From Cellulomonas timonensis (lineage in GTDB: Bacteria > Actinomycetota > Actinomycetes > Actinomycetales > Cellulomonadaceae): DNA of 64,000 nucleotides. The DNA is taken from contig NZ_FCOT01000012.1 in the NCBI RefSeq assembly GCF_900046455.1, positions 606,017-670,016 on the forward strand, read 5' to 3'. How positions within the stretch are numbered: the stretch's first letter is position 1; each line of letters starts with the position of its first letter. Made by a program: the position numbers and the translations under genes. Of this stretch, positions 1 to 8,357 are shown piece by piece. The notes under the pieces were generated by a model that worked only from the letters and a program-made list of their open reading frames with translations, was not told the origin of the DNA and made no database searches.

Positions 1-1
1 G

Positions 2-529
2 CGGGCCTTCGCGTGGGACCGCCCAGACCTGCCCTCGACGTGGCTCGCGCGGCTCGACCATGCCATCAAGGGGCTGGGCCTGGGCACCGTCGCGACCGCG
101 TTGGCCGGCCGCATCGACAGGGTCGACGGGGGCTACCGGCTGCACTGGTCCAGCGCAGGCCACCCACCGCCGGTGGTGGTGCGCCCCGGGGCGGGCGCCT
201 GGGCACTGGGCGGCACTGGCGCCAACGACCTGCTGTTGGGTATCAACCCGCAGCGCGCACGGCGCGACCATGAGCACCGGCTCCAGGCGGGTGACACCCT
301 GCTGCTGCACACCGACGGCCTGGTGGAGCGGCGCGGGCGTCCCCTGCAGGAGAGCCTGGACACACTCACCGCGACCGCCGGCAGGCTTAGCCACCTGCCG
401 CCGGACAAGCTGGTCCGCGCGCTGACCGACGAGTTGGTGGGCGGTCAGCCCTCGGACGACACCGCGGTGCTGGCGGTGCAGATCCGCCAGTGCCCCGGTG
501 ACGCGGAGGTCACTCCCCCGGGTACGTGA
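2..529 (+). CDS. SpoIIE-type PP2C phosphatase, 3' fragment
   Basis: The gene is open at the left edge of the window, so only the last 175 codons are present. The reading frame holds the C-terminal half of a SpoIIE/PP2C serine phosphatase domain: SSAGHPPPVVV, DTLLLHTDGLVERRG, and the terminal SDDTAVLAVQI, whose aspartates bind catalytic metal in this family. Such proteins usually dephosphorylate STAS-type anti-sigma antagonists and often carry N-terminal GAF, PAS or response-regulator domains; those lie outside the window. The last 20 bp overlap the convergent oxidoreductase gene. The family assignment is firm; the sensory domain and partner are unknown. Confidence 0.85.
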   Translation, partial: RAFAWDRPDLPSTWLARLDHAIKGLGLGTVATALAGRIDRVDGGYRLHWSSAGHPPPVVVRPGAGAWALGGTGANDLLLGINPQRARRDHEHRLQAGDTLLLHTDGLVERRGRPLQESLDTLTATAGRLSHLPPDKLVRALTDELVGGQPSDDTAVLAVQIRQCPGDAEVTPPGT

Positions 530-1514
530 CCCCGACCTGCGCGCGCACGTCGTCGAGGGTCCGCATCACCGCGAGGGTGTCGTCCCAGGTGAGCAGGGGG
601 CTCTCGACGTCGCCGGCGGCGATCCGACGGGACACCTCAGCCGCCTCGTACTGCAGGCCCTTGGTGGCGGGCAGGTCGAACGTCCACACCCGGCCGTCAC
701 GGCGGATCACCCGGAACGACGTGGGCGTGTAGAACGACCCCGCGACCTCGATGAAGCCCTCGGTGCCGGAGATCGTGGCAGTGGTCGGCGTCTTGGCCCA
801 CAGCGTGGTGGTCAGCGTCGCCTGCGCGCCGCCCGGGTACGTGAGCGCCATCGACACCTGGCCGTCGACACCGGTCTCGGTGAGCGCGCCGACGGCGTGC
901 ACCGACTCGGGGGCGCCCAGGAAGTCGTGCGCGAAGGACACCGGGTACACCCCGAGGTCGAGCAGCGCGCCGCCGGCGAGCGCCGGGTCGAACAGCCGGC
1001 TGACCGGGTTGAACGCGAAGAACTGGCCGTGGTCGGCGGTGATGTTGACGATGTCGCCGATCTCTCCGGCGTCGACCACCTGGTGCAGCGCGGCGACGTG
1101 CGGCAGGAACCGCGTCCACATCGCCTCCATCACGAAGACCCCCGCCTCGCGCGCGGCCGCGAAGACCTGCTCGGCCTCGGCGGGGTTGCGGGTGAACGCC
1201 TTCTCGATGAGCACGTGCTTGCCGGCGGCGATGGCCAGCAGCGCGTTCTCCAGGTGCTCGGAGTGCGGGGTCGCGATGTACACGACGTCCACCTGCGGGT
1301 CCTCGACGAGGTCGCGGTAGCCGACGTGCGTCGTCGGGATGCCGTGCGCGGTGGCGAACCTCTCGGCGCGGTCCCGGTTGCGGGAGCCGACGGCGACGAG
1401 CTGCGCACGGGTGTGCGCGTTGACCGCGTCGGCGAAGACTCCGGCGATTCCGCCAGCCCCCAGGATGCCCCAGCGGATCGGAGGTGCGGTGCGCGGGTCC
1501 TCGGTGCGTGACAT
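510..1514 (-). CDS. Gfo/Idh/MocA-family oxidoreductase
   Basis: The product is a 334-aa NAD(P)-dependent oxidoreductase. The N-terminal Rossmann fold shows WGILGAGGIAGVFADAV, and the catalytic-lysine region reads HVLIEKAFTRNPAEA, where the usual EKP is EKA. That variant is common in the dihydrodiol dehydrogenase / glucose-fructose oxidoreductase-like branch. ATG at 1514 is preferred over a further-upstream in-frame start because it begins just before the Rossmann fold (MSRTEDPRTAPPIRWGILG). The gene stands alone, diverges from gldA, and overlaps the upstream phosphatase gene by 20 bp tail to tail. The substrate is probably a sugar or polyol but cannot be read from the sequence. Confidence 0.85.
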   Translation of the reverse strand: MSRTEDPRTAPPIRWGILGAGGIAGVFADAVNAHTRAQLVAVGSRNRDRAERFATAHGIPTTHVGYRDLVEDPQVDVVYIATPHSEHLENALLAIAAGKHVLIEKAFTRNPAEAEQVFAAAREAGVFVMEAMWTRFLPHVAALHQVVDAGEIGDIVNITADHGQFFAFNPVSRLFDPALAGGALLDLGVYPVSFAHDFLGAPESVHAVGALTETGVDGQVSMALTYPGGAQATLTTTLWAKTPTTATISGTEGFIEVAGSFYTPTSFRVIRRDGRVWTFDLPATKGLQYEAAEVSRRIAAGDVESPLLTWDDTLAVMRTLDDVRAQVGVTYPGE

Positions 1515-1642
1515 GCCGACCAACCTAGCGCCCCCGCTGCGCCGCGGGCGGTTGGCGCCTACCGTGGAGGTGTCGCCGGTCAGCCGGCCCCGTCGCCCCG
1601 CGACGCCGCCGCGCACCCGTCGGCGGCGTCATGCCACATCCC

Positions 1643-1650
1643 GGGGAGGA
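1643..1650 (+). promoter_or_regulatory. gldA ribosome binding site
   Basis: GGGGAGGA lies 3 bp before ATG 1654. It decides the start of gldA, because the open frame continues more than 300 bp further upstream across the divergent oxidoreductase start. Confidence 0.6.
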
Positions 1651-1653
1651 CCC

Positions 1654-2802
1654 ATGCCCGCGCAGTCACCCGTTCGCACCTTCATCAGCCCGGCTCGGTA
1701 CACCCAGGGCCGCGGCGCCCTGGCCTCGCTGGGCGCCCAGGTGGCGCCCATCGGCAGGGCCCCGCTGATCATCGCCGACGACGTGGTGTGGGGGCTCGTC
1801 GAGGACCAGGTCCGCAGTTCCCTCGAGGCCGCAGGACTACCGGTGCGGCGTGAGGGGTTCGGCGTGTTCGCGACGGCCGCGGCGGTGGACCGCATCGCCG
1901 AGCAGATCCGCTCCACGGGCTCGGACGTCGTGATCGGCGTCGGCGGCGGCAGCACCATCGACGCGGTCAAGGCAGCGGGCGACCTCACGGACATCCGGTG
2001 GGTCAGCGTGCCGACCGTCGCGTCCACCGACGCCCCCTGCTCGGCGCTGTCCGTGATCTACACCGAGGACGGCGCCTTCGAGGAGTACCGGTTCTTCTCG
2101 CACAACCCGGACCTGGTGCTGGTCGACACCCAGCTCGTGGCGAACGCGCCCGCCCGGTTCCTGGTGGCCGGGGTCGGCGACGCGCTCGCCACCTGGATCG
2201 AGGCCCGCGCGGTAGCGGAGGCGCGGTCGACGACGATGGCCGGCGGGCAGCCCACCACGACGGGCACCGCCCTGGCCAAGCTGAGCTGGGACGTGCTGTG
2301 GGAGTCCGCGCTGCCCGCCGTCTGGGCCGTGCGGAACCACCTGGTGACCCCTGCCGTCGAGCGGGTCGTGGAGGCGAACACGCTGTTGTCGGGTGTGGGC
2401 TTCGAGTCCGGCGGGCTGGCCGCCGCGCACGCCATCCACAACGGCCTCACGGCGGCGCCGCAGACCCACGGCCTGATGCACGGGCAGAAGGTGAACATCG
2501 GGTCCGTCACCCAGCTCGTGCTCGAGGGCGCGCCCACCGCCGAGATCAGCGACTTCGTGGTGTTCACGACGCGCGTCGGGCTGCCGAACACCCTGACGGA
2601 GATCGGCCTGTCACCCGACGACGTGGACGACCTGACCCGCGTCGCGGAGCTGGCGCTCGCCGAGGGCGAGACGATCCACGCGATGCCGTTCGCCATCACC
2701 GTGCCCGAGCTCGTGGACGCGCTGCGCGCCATCGAGACCCTGTCCCGTGAGGTCCGGGCCGCGGCGGGCCTGCCCGAGCCGGTGCCGTACCGGGCGCACT
2801 GA
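1654..2802 (+). CDS. gldA: glycerol dehydrogenase GldA
   Basis: The 382-aa product is an iron/zinc-dependent group III alcohol dehydrogenase that oxidises glycerol to dihydroxyacetone with NAD+. It shows the nucleotide-binding GVGGGSTIDAVKAAG and the GldA-typical blocks STDAPCSALSVIYTEDG, GVGDALATWIEARA, LSGVGFESGGLAAAHAIHNG (metal-ligand His) and AEGETIHAMP. These match E. coli GldA closely from memory, and the length is usual. The gene is single, with a convergent EamA gene 45 bp downstream. A separate kinase-dependent glycerol pathway (glpF/glpK/glpD) is present at 29.4-33.8 kb. Confidence 0.93.
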   Translation: MPAQSPVRTFISPARYTQGRGALASLGAQVAPIGRAPLIIADDVVWGLVEDQVRSSLEAAGLPVRREGFGVFATAAAVDRIAEQIRSTGSDVVIGVGGGSTIDAVKAAGDLTDIRWVSVPTVASTDAPCSALSVIYTEDGAFEEYRFFSHNPDLVLVDTQLVANAPARFLVAGVGDALATWIEARAVAEARSTTMAGGQPTTTGTALAKLSWDVLWESALPAVWAVRNHLVTPAVERVVEANTLLSGVGFESGGLAAAHAIHNGLTAAPQTHGLMHGQKVNIGSVTQLVLEGAPTAEISDFVVFTTRVGLPNTLTEIGLSPDDVDDLTRVAELALAEGETIHAMPFAITVPELVDALRAIETLSREVRAAAGLPEPVPYRAH

Positions 2803-2847
2803 GCGGAGCCCGGCTGGCCGGGGCAGGCGGGCAGTCGCCGAGCGCCG

Positions 2848-3699
2848 TCAGGACGCCGCGGCGACCACCGCCACCCCGGCCAGCACTGCCACCACCCCGG
2901 CCACCTGCACCGGTTGCAGCCGTTCGCGCAGCAGCCGCCAGCCGAGCAGCACGGTGACCACCGGGTACAGCGACGCGAGCACGGCGACGAGCGACAGCGC
3001 TCCGGAGCGGGAGGCCAGCGCGAAGCAGACGTTCGCGAGCAGCCCGATCACGCCGATCGCGACGATGCCCACCAGCGAGGAGCGATCCACCTGCGCCCAG
3101 GGCCGTGCGGCGAGCCGGCGCCAGACGACCATCGCGGCCGCCGCGTAGAGGCCCAGCGTCACCACGGCGCCGACGAACAGGGTGGCCGGCACGCTCGTGG
3201 CGCTGCCGCGCGCCACCGACAGGTTGGCCAGCCCGAACGCGCAGGCCGCGAGCACCGCGAGCGCGATGGGCCGCACGCCGTGTCCGCTCGCTCCCCGCAC
3301 CTCGGGCCCGCTGGCCAGCACCGTGCCGACCAGCGCGATCAACAGCGCGCCGACCACCACGGCGCCGAGCCGCTCCCCGTCCATCCATCCGGCGGCGACA
3401 GGCACGAGCGCGCTGAGCGCGGTGATGGGGGCGACGACCCCCATCGTGCCGATCGCGAGCGCCCGGAACAGCGACGCGACGGCCACCGCTGTGGCGACCC
3501 CGGCGGCGACGCCCCAGGCCCAGGCCGCGCTGCCGCCCGCGGTGACGTCGCCGCGCAGCAGATTCGGCACCAGCGCCACAGTCGTCACCACCTGCGAGCC
3601 GAGCAGCACCAGGAGCAGCGGAACCTTGCGGGACAGCGCCCCGCCCAGATAGTCGGAGGTGCCGAGCAGCGCGGCCGCGACCACGGCGAGCCAGATCAA
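2848..3699 (-). CDS. EamA/DMT-family transporter
   Basis: The 283-aa protein is almost entirely hydrophobic, with about ten membrane segments forming two EamA repeats. It starts MIWLAVVAAALLGTSDYLGG and ends in VAGVVAVLAGVAVVAAAS. The start is TTG, whose last two bases overlap the TGA of the upstream ECF ATPase gene (TTGA), so translation is probably coupled and this is the last gene of the ECF operon. DMT exporters carry small metabolites. Its place after a nucleoside hydrolase/ECF importer suggests export or exchange of a related compound, but the sequence does not show the substrate. Confidence 0.8.
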   Translation of the reverse strand: MIWLAVVAAALLGTSDYLGGALSRKVPLLLVLLGSQVVTTVALVPNLLRGDVTAGGSAAWAWGVAAGVATAVAVASLFRALAIGTMGVVAPITALSALVPVAAGWMDGERLGAVVVGALLIALVGTVLASGPEVRGASGHGVRPIALAVLAACAFGLANLSVARGSATSVPATLFVGAVVTLGLYAAAAMVVWRRLAARPWAQVDRSSLVGIVAIGVIGLLANVCFALASRSGALSLVAVLASLYPVVTVLLGWRLLRERLQPVQVAGVVAVLAGVAVVAAAS

Positions 3700-4508
3700 C
3701 GGACCGCCCGACGCGCCGCGAGGCCGTCGACGAACGCCGGGACCGTCAGCGGCGAGGAGTCCCAGCCGAGCTCGTCGGCCAGGCGCAGCAGCTGCGGCGG
3801 CTCGACCTGCGCGTCAGCCAGCGCCTCGGCCTGGCGGAACGCCCTCTCCGGCACGTCGTCGGCACGCACCTGGCCGTCGGCCATGACCACCACGCGGTCG
3901 AAGTTCTCGGCGCAGAAGTCCATGTCATGGGTGATGGCCACGACGGTGCGGCCCTGGGCGGCGAGGTCGCCGACGATGCGCGCGATCATCTGCACGCCGC
4001 GCTCGTCCTGCCCGGTGGTCGGCTCGTCGAGCACCACCACCTGCGTCTGCATCGCGAGCACGGAGGCGAGGGCCACCCGCTTCCGCTCGGAGAGGGCCAG
4101 GTGGTACGGGTGGTCCTGGGCATGCTCGGTGAGGCCGGTGGCCGATAGTGCCTCGCGCACGGCCTGCGCGGACCGCTCGGCGTCGAAGCCGAGGTTCCGC
4201 GGCCCGAAGGTCACGTCGTCGATGACCTTGCGCGCGAAGAGCTGCTCGTCGGGGTTCTGGAACACGTAGCCGACGCGGGCGGCGAGGTCGGCGATGTCCT
4301 TGTCGGACGTCGTCCAGTCGCCCACCCGCACTGTCCCCCGACTGGGCCGGAAGATGCCGTTCAGATGCCGCACCAGCGTGGTCTTCCCGGCGCCGTTCTG
4401 GCCGACGATGGCCAGGCGCTGCCCGGCCGGCACATGCAGGGTCACCCCCCGCACCGCGTGCACGCCCGACGGGTACGTGTGGTGCACGTCCTCGAAGTAC
4501 ACGTCCAT
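3696..4508 (-). CDS. ECF transporter ATPase (second EcfA/CbiO)
   Basis: The 270-aa protein is one of two ABC ATPases of an energy-coupling-factor importer. Visible motifs are Walker A GQNGAGKTTLVRHLNG, Q-loop YVFQNPDEQLF, Walker B VVVLDEPTTGQDERG and the switch ITHDMDF. The ABC signature is unusual: LALSERKRVALAS stands where most ATPases have LSGGQ. Some EcfA subunits carry related LSLGERKR forms, so this is probably not a defect. ATG 4508 lies 1 bp after the stop of the first ATPase. The two ATPases are expected to pair with EcfT to drive uptake by the S component. Confidence 0.88.
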   Translation of the reverse strand: MDVYFEDVHHTYPSGVHAVRGVTLHVPAGQRLAIVGQNGAGKTTLVRHLNGIFRPSRGTVRVGDWTTSDKDIADLAARVGYVFQNPDEQLFARKVIDDVTFGPRNLGFDAERSAQAVREALSATGLTEHAQDHPYHLALSERKRVALASVLAMQTQVVVLDEPTTGQDERGVQMIARIVGDLAAQGRTVVAITHDMDFCAENFDRVVVMADGQVRADDVPERAFRQAEALADAQVEPPQLLRLADELGWDSSPLTVPAFVDGLAARRAVR

Positions 4509-4509
4509 G

Positions 4510-5349
4510 TCAGGCTCCCCGTCCGAAGGTGCGCAGCGCGTCGTCGAAGGACACCGGCGTGGGGCCGGGCACGTCGAGGCCCCGGTCCCGTGCCGCCCGC
4601 GCCGCCTGCGTGTAGCGCGTGGAGCCCGTGCCCCACTGGGTGAGGCGCTCGTCGCTGAGCACCTCGCGCGGCTCGCCCTGCAACGCGACGCGGCCGCCGG
4701 CCAGCACCACAACCTGGTCCGCGTGGTCGCGGAGCTGCTCGAGCTTGTGCTCCAGCAGCACCACAGTGGTGCCGTCGCGGGTGAGCTCGGAGACCACGTC
4801 GAACACCATCCGGGTGCCGCCGGGGTCGAGCTGCGACGTCGGCTCGTCCATGACCAGCACCGCCGGGCGCATCACGAGCATCGAGGCGATGGCCACGAGC
4901 TGCATCTGCCCGCCGGAGAGCGCATACGGCGATCGGTCCATGAGGTGCGAGATGCGCAGCAGCTCCCCCACCTCCTCGATGCGCATGATCATCTCGGCCC
5001 GCTCGATGCCGAGGTTCTCCAACCCGAACGCGATCTCCTCCCGCACCGTGAACTTCGCGCCGGAGATCTGGTTGAAGGGGTTCTGGGTGACCAGGCCGAC
5101 CTTCTCGATGGCCTCGGCCAGCGGGGTCTGCGGCACGTCGATGCCGCCCACCTGCACGCTGCCGGCCAGCTCCCCGCCCTCGGCATGCGGCACGAAGCCG
5201 GACAGCACCTTGGCGAGCGTCGACTTGCCCGCCCCCGAGGCGCCCACCACGCCGCAGAGCGTGCCCCGCGGGACGTGCAGCGACAGGTCGGTGAGCACGG
5301 TGACGGCCGCATCCGGGTAGGCGTAGGTGACGTGGTCGAGCGCGATCAT
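4510..5349 (-). CDS. ECF transporter ATPase (first EcfA/CbiO)
   Basis: The 279-aa ABC ATPase carries the full canonical motif set: Walker A GASGAGKSTLAKVL, Q-loop GLVTQNPFNQ, signature YALSGGQMQLVAIAS, Walker B AVLVMDEPTSQLDPGG and H-loop VVLLEHKLE. The start ATG overlaps the EcfT stop (ATGA). The partner ATPase follows 1 bp downstream, and together they form the energising heterodimer of an ECF importer. The more normal signature of this subunit beside the variant one suggests asymmetric ATP sites. Confidence 0.9.
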   Translation of the reverse strand: MIALDHVTYAYPDAAVTVLTDLSLHVPRGTLCGVVGASGAGKSTLAKVLSGFVPHAEGGELAGSVQVGGIDVPQTPLAEAIEKVGLVTQNPFNQISGAKFTVREEIAFGLENLGIERAEMIMRIEEVGELLRISHLMDRSPYALSGGQMQLVAIASMLVMRPAVLVMDEPTSQLDPGGTRMVFDVVSELTRDGTTVVLLEHKLEQLRDHADQVVVLAGGRVALQGEPREVLSDERLTQWGTGSTRYTQAARAARDRGLDVPGPTPVSFDDALRTFGRGA

Positions 5350-6125
5350 CACAGACCTCCGACGAAGGGGAAGACGACGGCCACGGCGCCGACGGCGGCC
5401 ATCGCCCAGCGGGCGGCCCGCTGGCCTGGCGTGTCGGCCACGACCGTGAGGGCGGTGCGCTTGCGGGTGGCGCCGAACGCGCGCGCCTCCATCGCCGTGG
5501 ACCGCTCCTCGACATCCGTGAACAGCCCGAGGATGAGCGGGGTGACCAGCGGCAGCAGCACCTTGGCCCGGCGCAGCACGTTGCCGTCGGTGCGTAGGCC
5601 ACGGGCCCGCTGCGCGAGCAGGATCGCATCGGCCCGGTCCCGGAACGCCGGCACGATCTGCAGCGTCGAGCTGATGACGTAGCTGATCTTGGGCGGCATG
5701 CCGTGCTGGCTCAGCGCGGACATCAGGTCCCCCGGATGGGTCGTGAGCAGCAGCAGCAGGAATGCCGTGACCAGCACCACGATGCGCAGCGCGATGCCGA
5801 GCGCGAACATCAGGCCCTCGGCGGTGACCCGCGCCGGGCCCAGCTCGGCGAGCACCGTGGTGCCCTCCGGAAAGAAGAGCCCCTGCACCAGCACGAGCGC
5901 GGTGAGCAGCGGCAGCAGCAGCTTCACGCTGATCCCCCCGAGCGTCCGGCCGCACCGGGAGACCGCCGCGGCCGGGACGACGACGCCCACCAGGACCGCG
6001 GCGGACACCCACCAGATCGGCAGGGCGAACACGATCACGATGAGCATGAGCACCCCGACGAGCTTGGTCACCGGGTTGAGCCGGTGCAGGGGTGAGCCAC
6101 GGTCCTGGTAGAACGTCGTCGCCAT
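5349..6125 (-). CDS. ecfT: ECF transporter transmembrane component EcfT
   Basis: The 258-aa membrane protein begins MATTFYQDRGSPLHRLNPVTKL, the usual EcfT opening (SPLHRLxPxxKL). The cytoplasmic coupling helices carry the Ala-Arg-Gly type motifs AQRARGLRTDGN and AMEARAFGATRKR, which contact the two ATPases in this family. About six membrane segments are visible. It starts 4 bp after the S component ends and overlaps the ATPase gene by 1 bp, as expected for a stoichiometric complex. Confidence 0.9.
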   Translation of the reverse strand: MATTFYQDRGSPLHRLNPVTKLVGVLMLIVIVFALPIWWVSAAVLVGVVVPAAAVSRCGRTLGGISVKLLLPLLTALVLVQGLFFPEGTTVLAELGPARVTAEGLMFALGIALRIVVLVTAFLLLLLTTHPGDLMSALSQHGMPPKISYVISSTLQIVPAFRDRADAILLAQRARGLRTDGNVLRRAKVLLPLVTPLILGLFTDVEERSTAMEARAFGATRKRTALTVVADTPGQRAARWAMAAVGAVAVVFPFVGGL

Positions 6126-6129
6126 CGGC

Positions 6130-7011
6130 TCAGCCCTGCTGCGGGGTGGTCGTCGACGCGGCGGTGTCGGTGGGCGCGGCGCCGTCGATGGGCGGGGCGG
6201 ACGCGGCCGGGACCGCGACGGGCGTCGCGGCCGAGAACACCCGGAACCGGCGCACGAACGGGAACCGCTGGCGGAACCGCGTCGGCAGCGCCGCCAGGAT
6301 CGCCGCCACCACCGTGAACGTCACGGCCTTGTCGATCGGGTCGGACAGCAGTCCCTGCATCGTGGTCGACGCGAGCAGTGAGTTGCCCATCGCGCGGAAC
6401 GCACCCACGAGGGCGCCGGTGCCCGCCGCGGTGGCGCCGCCGAACACGAACGCGGCGATCGGCGCCGAGACGAGCGCCGCCACGACCCCGGTGGCCAGGC
6501 CCGCGAGCGGGGCCAAGAAGAACTTGCGGAACACGCCCGTGCGCGCCGCGTACCCGGCGAGCACGCCGATCACCACCGACGTCACGGCGAACGGCAGCGC
6601 CACCGGGCTGATGGTCATGCCCCAGATCACGTTGGTCAGCGCGCCCGTGGCGGCGCCCGCGGCCGGTCCGGCGAGCACCGCGACCAGGATCGTGCCGATC
6701 GAGTCGAGGTACAGCGGCAGGCCCAGCACCGTGGTGAGCTGCCCGATGACGATGTTCACCGCGATGGCCACGGGCACCAGGGTGATGGTCGTGGTGGGCA
6801 GCCGGTGGATCGTGCCGACGACGATGAGCAGCGCGCCGATCAGGTAACCGGCGATCGCGATGAACGACGACTGCCCGAGCCCGTCCGCGATGTCGGTGGG
6901 CTGGAACAGGATCAGGTAGAGGTAGGTCGCCGCGATGACGACGGCCCCCACCCCCACCAAGACGAGGTTGCGGGTGTCACGCTGCGTTGCGGTGTCGATC
7001 TGGCCAGTCAT
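6130..7011 (-). CDS. ECF transporter S component, predicted nucleoside-related substrate
   Basis: The 293-aa protein has six or more hydrophobic helices from residue 18 onward and a soluble Ala/Thr/Pro-rich tail. It sits directly before EcfT and two EcfA ATPases, so it is the substrate-binding S subunit of a dedicated (group I-like) ECF importer. The inner segment GLPLYLDSIGTILVAVLAGPAAGAATG resembles ECF S proteins I have seen beside nucleoside and base metabolism. The gene just upstream encodes a nucleoside hydrolase, so a nucleoside or base is the best guess. ATG 7011 is preceded by GGAGG at 7018-7022. Confidence 0.78.
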   Translation of the reverse strand: MTGQIDTATQRDTRNLVLVGVGAVVIAATYLYLILFQPTDIADGLGQSSFIAIAGYLIGALLIVVGTIHRLPTTTITLVPVAIAVNIVIGQLTTVLGLPLYLDSIGTILVAVLAGPAAGAATGALTNVIWGMTISPVALPFAVTSVVIGVLAGYAARTGVFRKFFLAPLAGLATGVVAALVSAPIAAFVFGGATAAGTGALVGAFRAMGNSLLASTTMQGLLSDPIDKAVTFTVVAAILAALPTRFRQRFPFVRRFRVFSAATPVAVPAASAPPIDGAAPTDTAASTTTPQQG

Positions 7012-7070
7012 GAATACCTCCTTGTATCCGCTGGTGGCGAAGATGCCGATGCGTGCGTGGTGCTGGCGTG

Positions 7071-7098
7071 CGTGGTGCGTGGTGCGTGGTGCGTGGTG
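7071..7098. repeat. tandem heptamer CGTGGTG x4
   Basis: Four perfect copies of CGTGGTG run head to tail, flanked by degenerate copies from about 7051 to 7113. They lie in the 154-bp gap between the nucleoside hydrolase stop and the S-component start. Read as RNA of the leftward operon this is a run of CACCACG. It could vary in length by slippage and change the spacing inside the operon. Confidence 0.8.
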
Positions 7099-7165
7099 CG
7101 TTGATGCGTTGGTGCGGGCCCGGGGCCGCCCGTGAGCAGGGGGTCTGACAGACGGCCCCGGGCGA

Positions 7166-8197
7166 TCAGGGGGTGAACGCGCGGGCGAAGGCGCCCACGC
7201 GCTCGACGAGGTGGTCGAAGAAGGCGGCGGGGTCGGTTTCCCACGCGATGGCCGCGTTGTGCTCCCTGCCCCACATGCCGCGCCAGTCCGCGACGGTGGT
7301 GCCCCGCGTGAGCGTGCCGGAGAGCTCCACGTCCACGGTGGCGGCCCGGGTGCGGGCCATCTCGGGGTGCAGCGCCAGCGCGGCCGCGAATGGGTCGTGC
7401 ATATGCGCCAGGAAGCCCTGCCCCTGCTCGCGGTGGAACTCCATGTAGAACCGCACCGCGTCGGACAGGTGCCGCACCACCGGGTTGGACGCCTGCGAGC
7501 GCGTCCCCTCGGGGTCGTCCGGGGAGATCACCTCGGCGGGTGTGGACCCGGCCAGCTCCGCGATCCGCTGGATGTGCTCGGGCTTCATCTCGATCTGCTC
7601 GGTGAGGTCCAGCGCGCACACCAGCGGGCGGCGCTCCTCGGGCAAACCGGAGAACGCCTGGAACACGATCGCGGCGGCGTCGGGGTCCACGGCGATGTTC
7701 CACTCGGTGGTGGGCGTCGTGTTGCCCTCGTGGTTGAACGCCCCGCCCATCACCACGAGCCGCTGCAGCAGCCGGGGCAGCTCGGGCTCGATGCGCAGCG
7801 CCAGGGCCAGGTTCGTCAGCGGCCCGGTGACCAGCCCGATCACCTCGCCGGGGTGGGCCCGCACATGCTCGATCCACACCTGCGTGGCATGCCGCTCGGA
7901 GAGGGCGCGCGTCGGCGCGGGCAGTGTGGCCCAGCCGATGCCCTGGTCGCCGTGCGTCTCCTCGGTGGTCATGAGCGGCGCGATCACGGGCACTTCGGAG
8001 CCGAGCGCCACCTCGATCTCCGGGGCGCCGCACAGCTCGAGCCAGGCGAGGTTGTTGATCGCCACCTGGCGGGCGGGCACGTTCCCCGCGGTGCAGGTGA
8101 TCGCGAGGATCTCGGCCTCGGGGCTGGCGAGCAGGTACAGCAGCGCGAGCGAGTCGTCGATGCCGGTGTCGACGTCGAGGATCAGCTTCTGGGTCAT
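7166..8197 (-). CDS. inosine/uridine-preferring nucleoside hydrolase
   Basis: The 343-aa enzyme cleaves the N-glycosidic bond of nucleosides to give base and ribose. The N-terminal metal site DVDTGIDDSLAL (D8, D10, D14, D15) and the C-terminal MHDPFAAALAL, which supplies a catalytic His and a Ca-ligand Asp, are both intact. The middle carries LVTGPLTNLALALR and GGAFNHEGNTTPTTEWNIAVDPDAA, typical of the family. ATG 8197 follows a GGAGG-type site. It is the first structural gene of the leftward ECF operon, so imported nucleosides are probably hydrolysed as they enter. Confidence 0.92.
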   Translation of the reverse strand: MTQKLILDVDTGIDDSLALLYLLASPEAEILAITCTAGNVPARQVAINNLAWLELCGAPEIEVALGSEVPVIAPLMTTEETHGDQGIGWATLPAPTRALSERHATQVWIEHVRAHPGEVIGLVTGPLTNLALALRIEPELPRLLQRLVVMGGAFNHEGNTTPTTEWNIAVDPDAAAIVFQAFSGLPEERRPLVCALDLTEQIEMKPEHIQRIAELAGSTPAEVISPDDPEGTRSQASNPVVRHLSDAVRFYMEFHREQGQGFLAHMHDPFAAALALHPEMARTRAATVDVELSGTLTRGTTVADWRGMWGREHNAAIAWETDPAAFFDHLVERVGAFARAFTP

Positions 8198-8295
8198 GGG
8201 GGTGCCTCCAACGATGCGAACGGTGGGGCCGGAGCGTTCGGGACCCTCGCTCCGCCTGTGGGCGGTCCAGGTCAGCGGGGACGTGCCGGATCGGT

Positions 8296-8311
8296 GAGGG
8301 CCGGGGCCCTC
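8296..8311. terminator. possible hairpin after LacI gene
   Basis: GAGGGC-CGGG-GCCCTC forms a 6-bp GC stem in the 160-bp gap between the LacI gene and the nucleoside hydrolase. There is no clear U-run, so this is a weak terminator or attenuator candidate. Confidence 0.3.
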
Positions 8312-8357
8312 GATGGTCGGGATCTCGGGGTCGGGGCGCAGGCGGGCTGCACACCCA

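Noticed and set aside
3696..4508. A broken ECF ATPase because LSGGQ is missing
   Set aside because: The reading frame and all other ATPase motifs are intact, and related LSxxERKR signatures exist among ECF ATPases.
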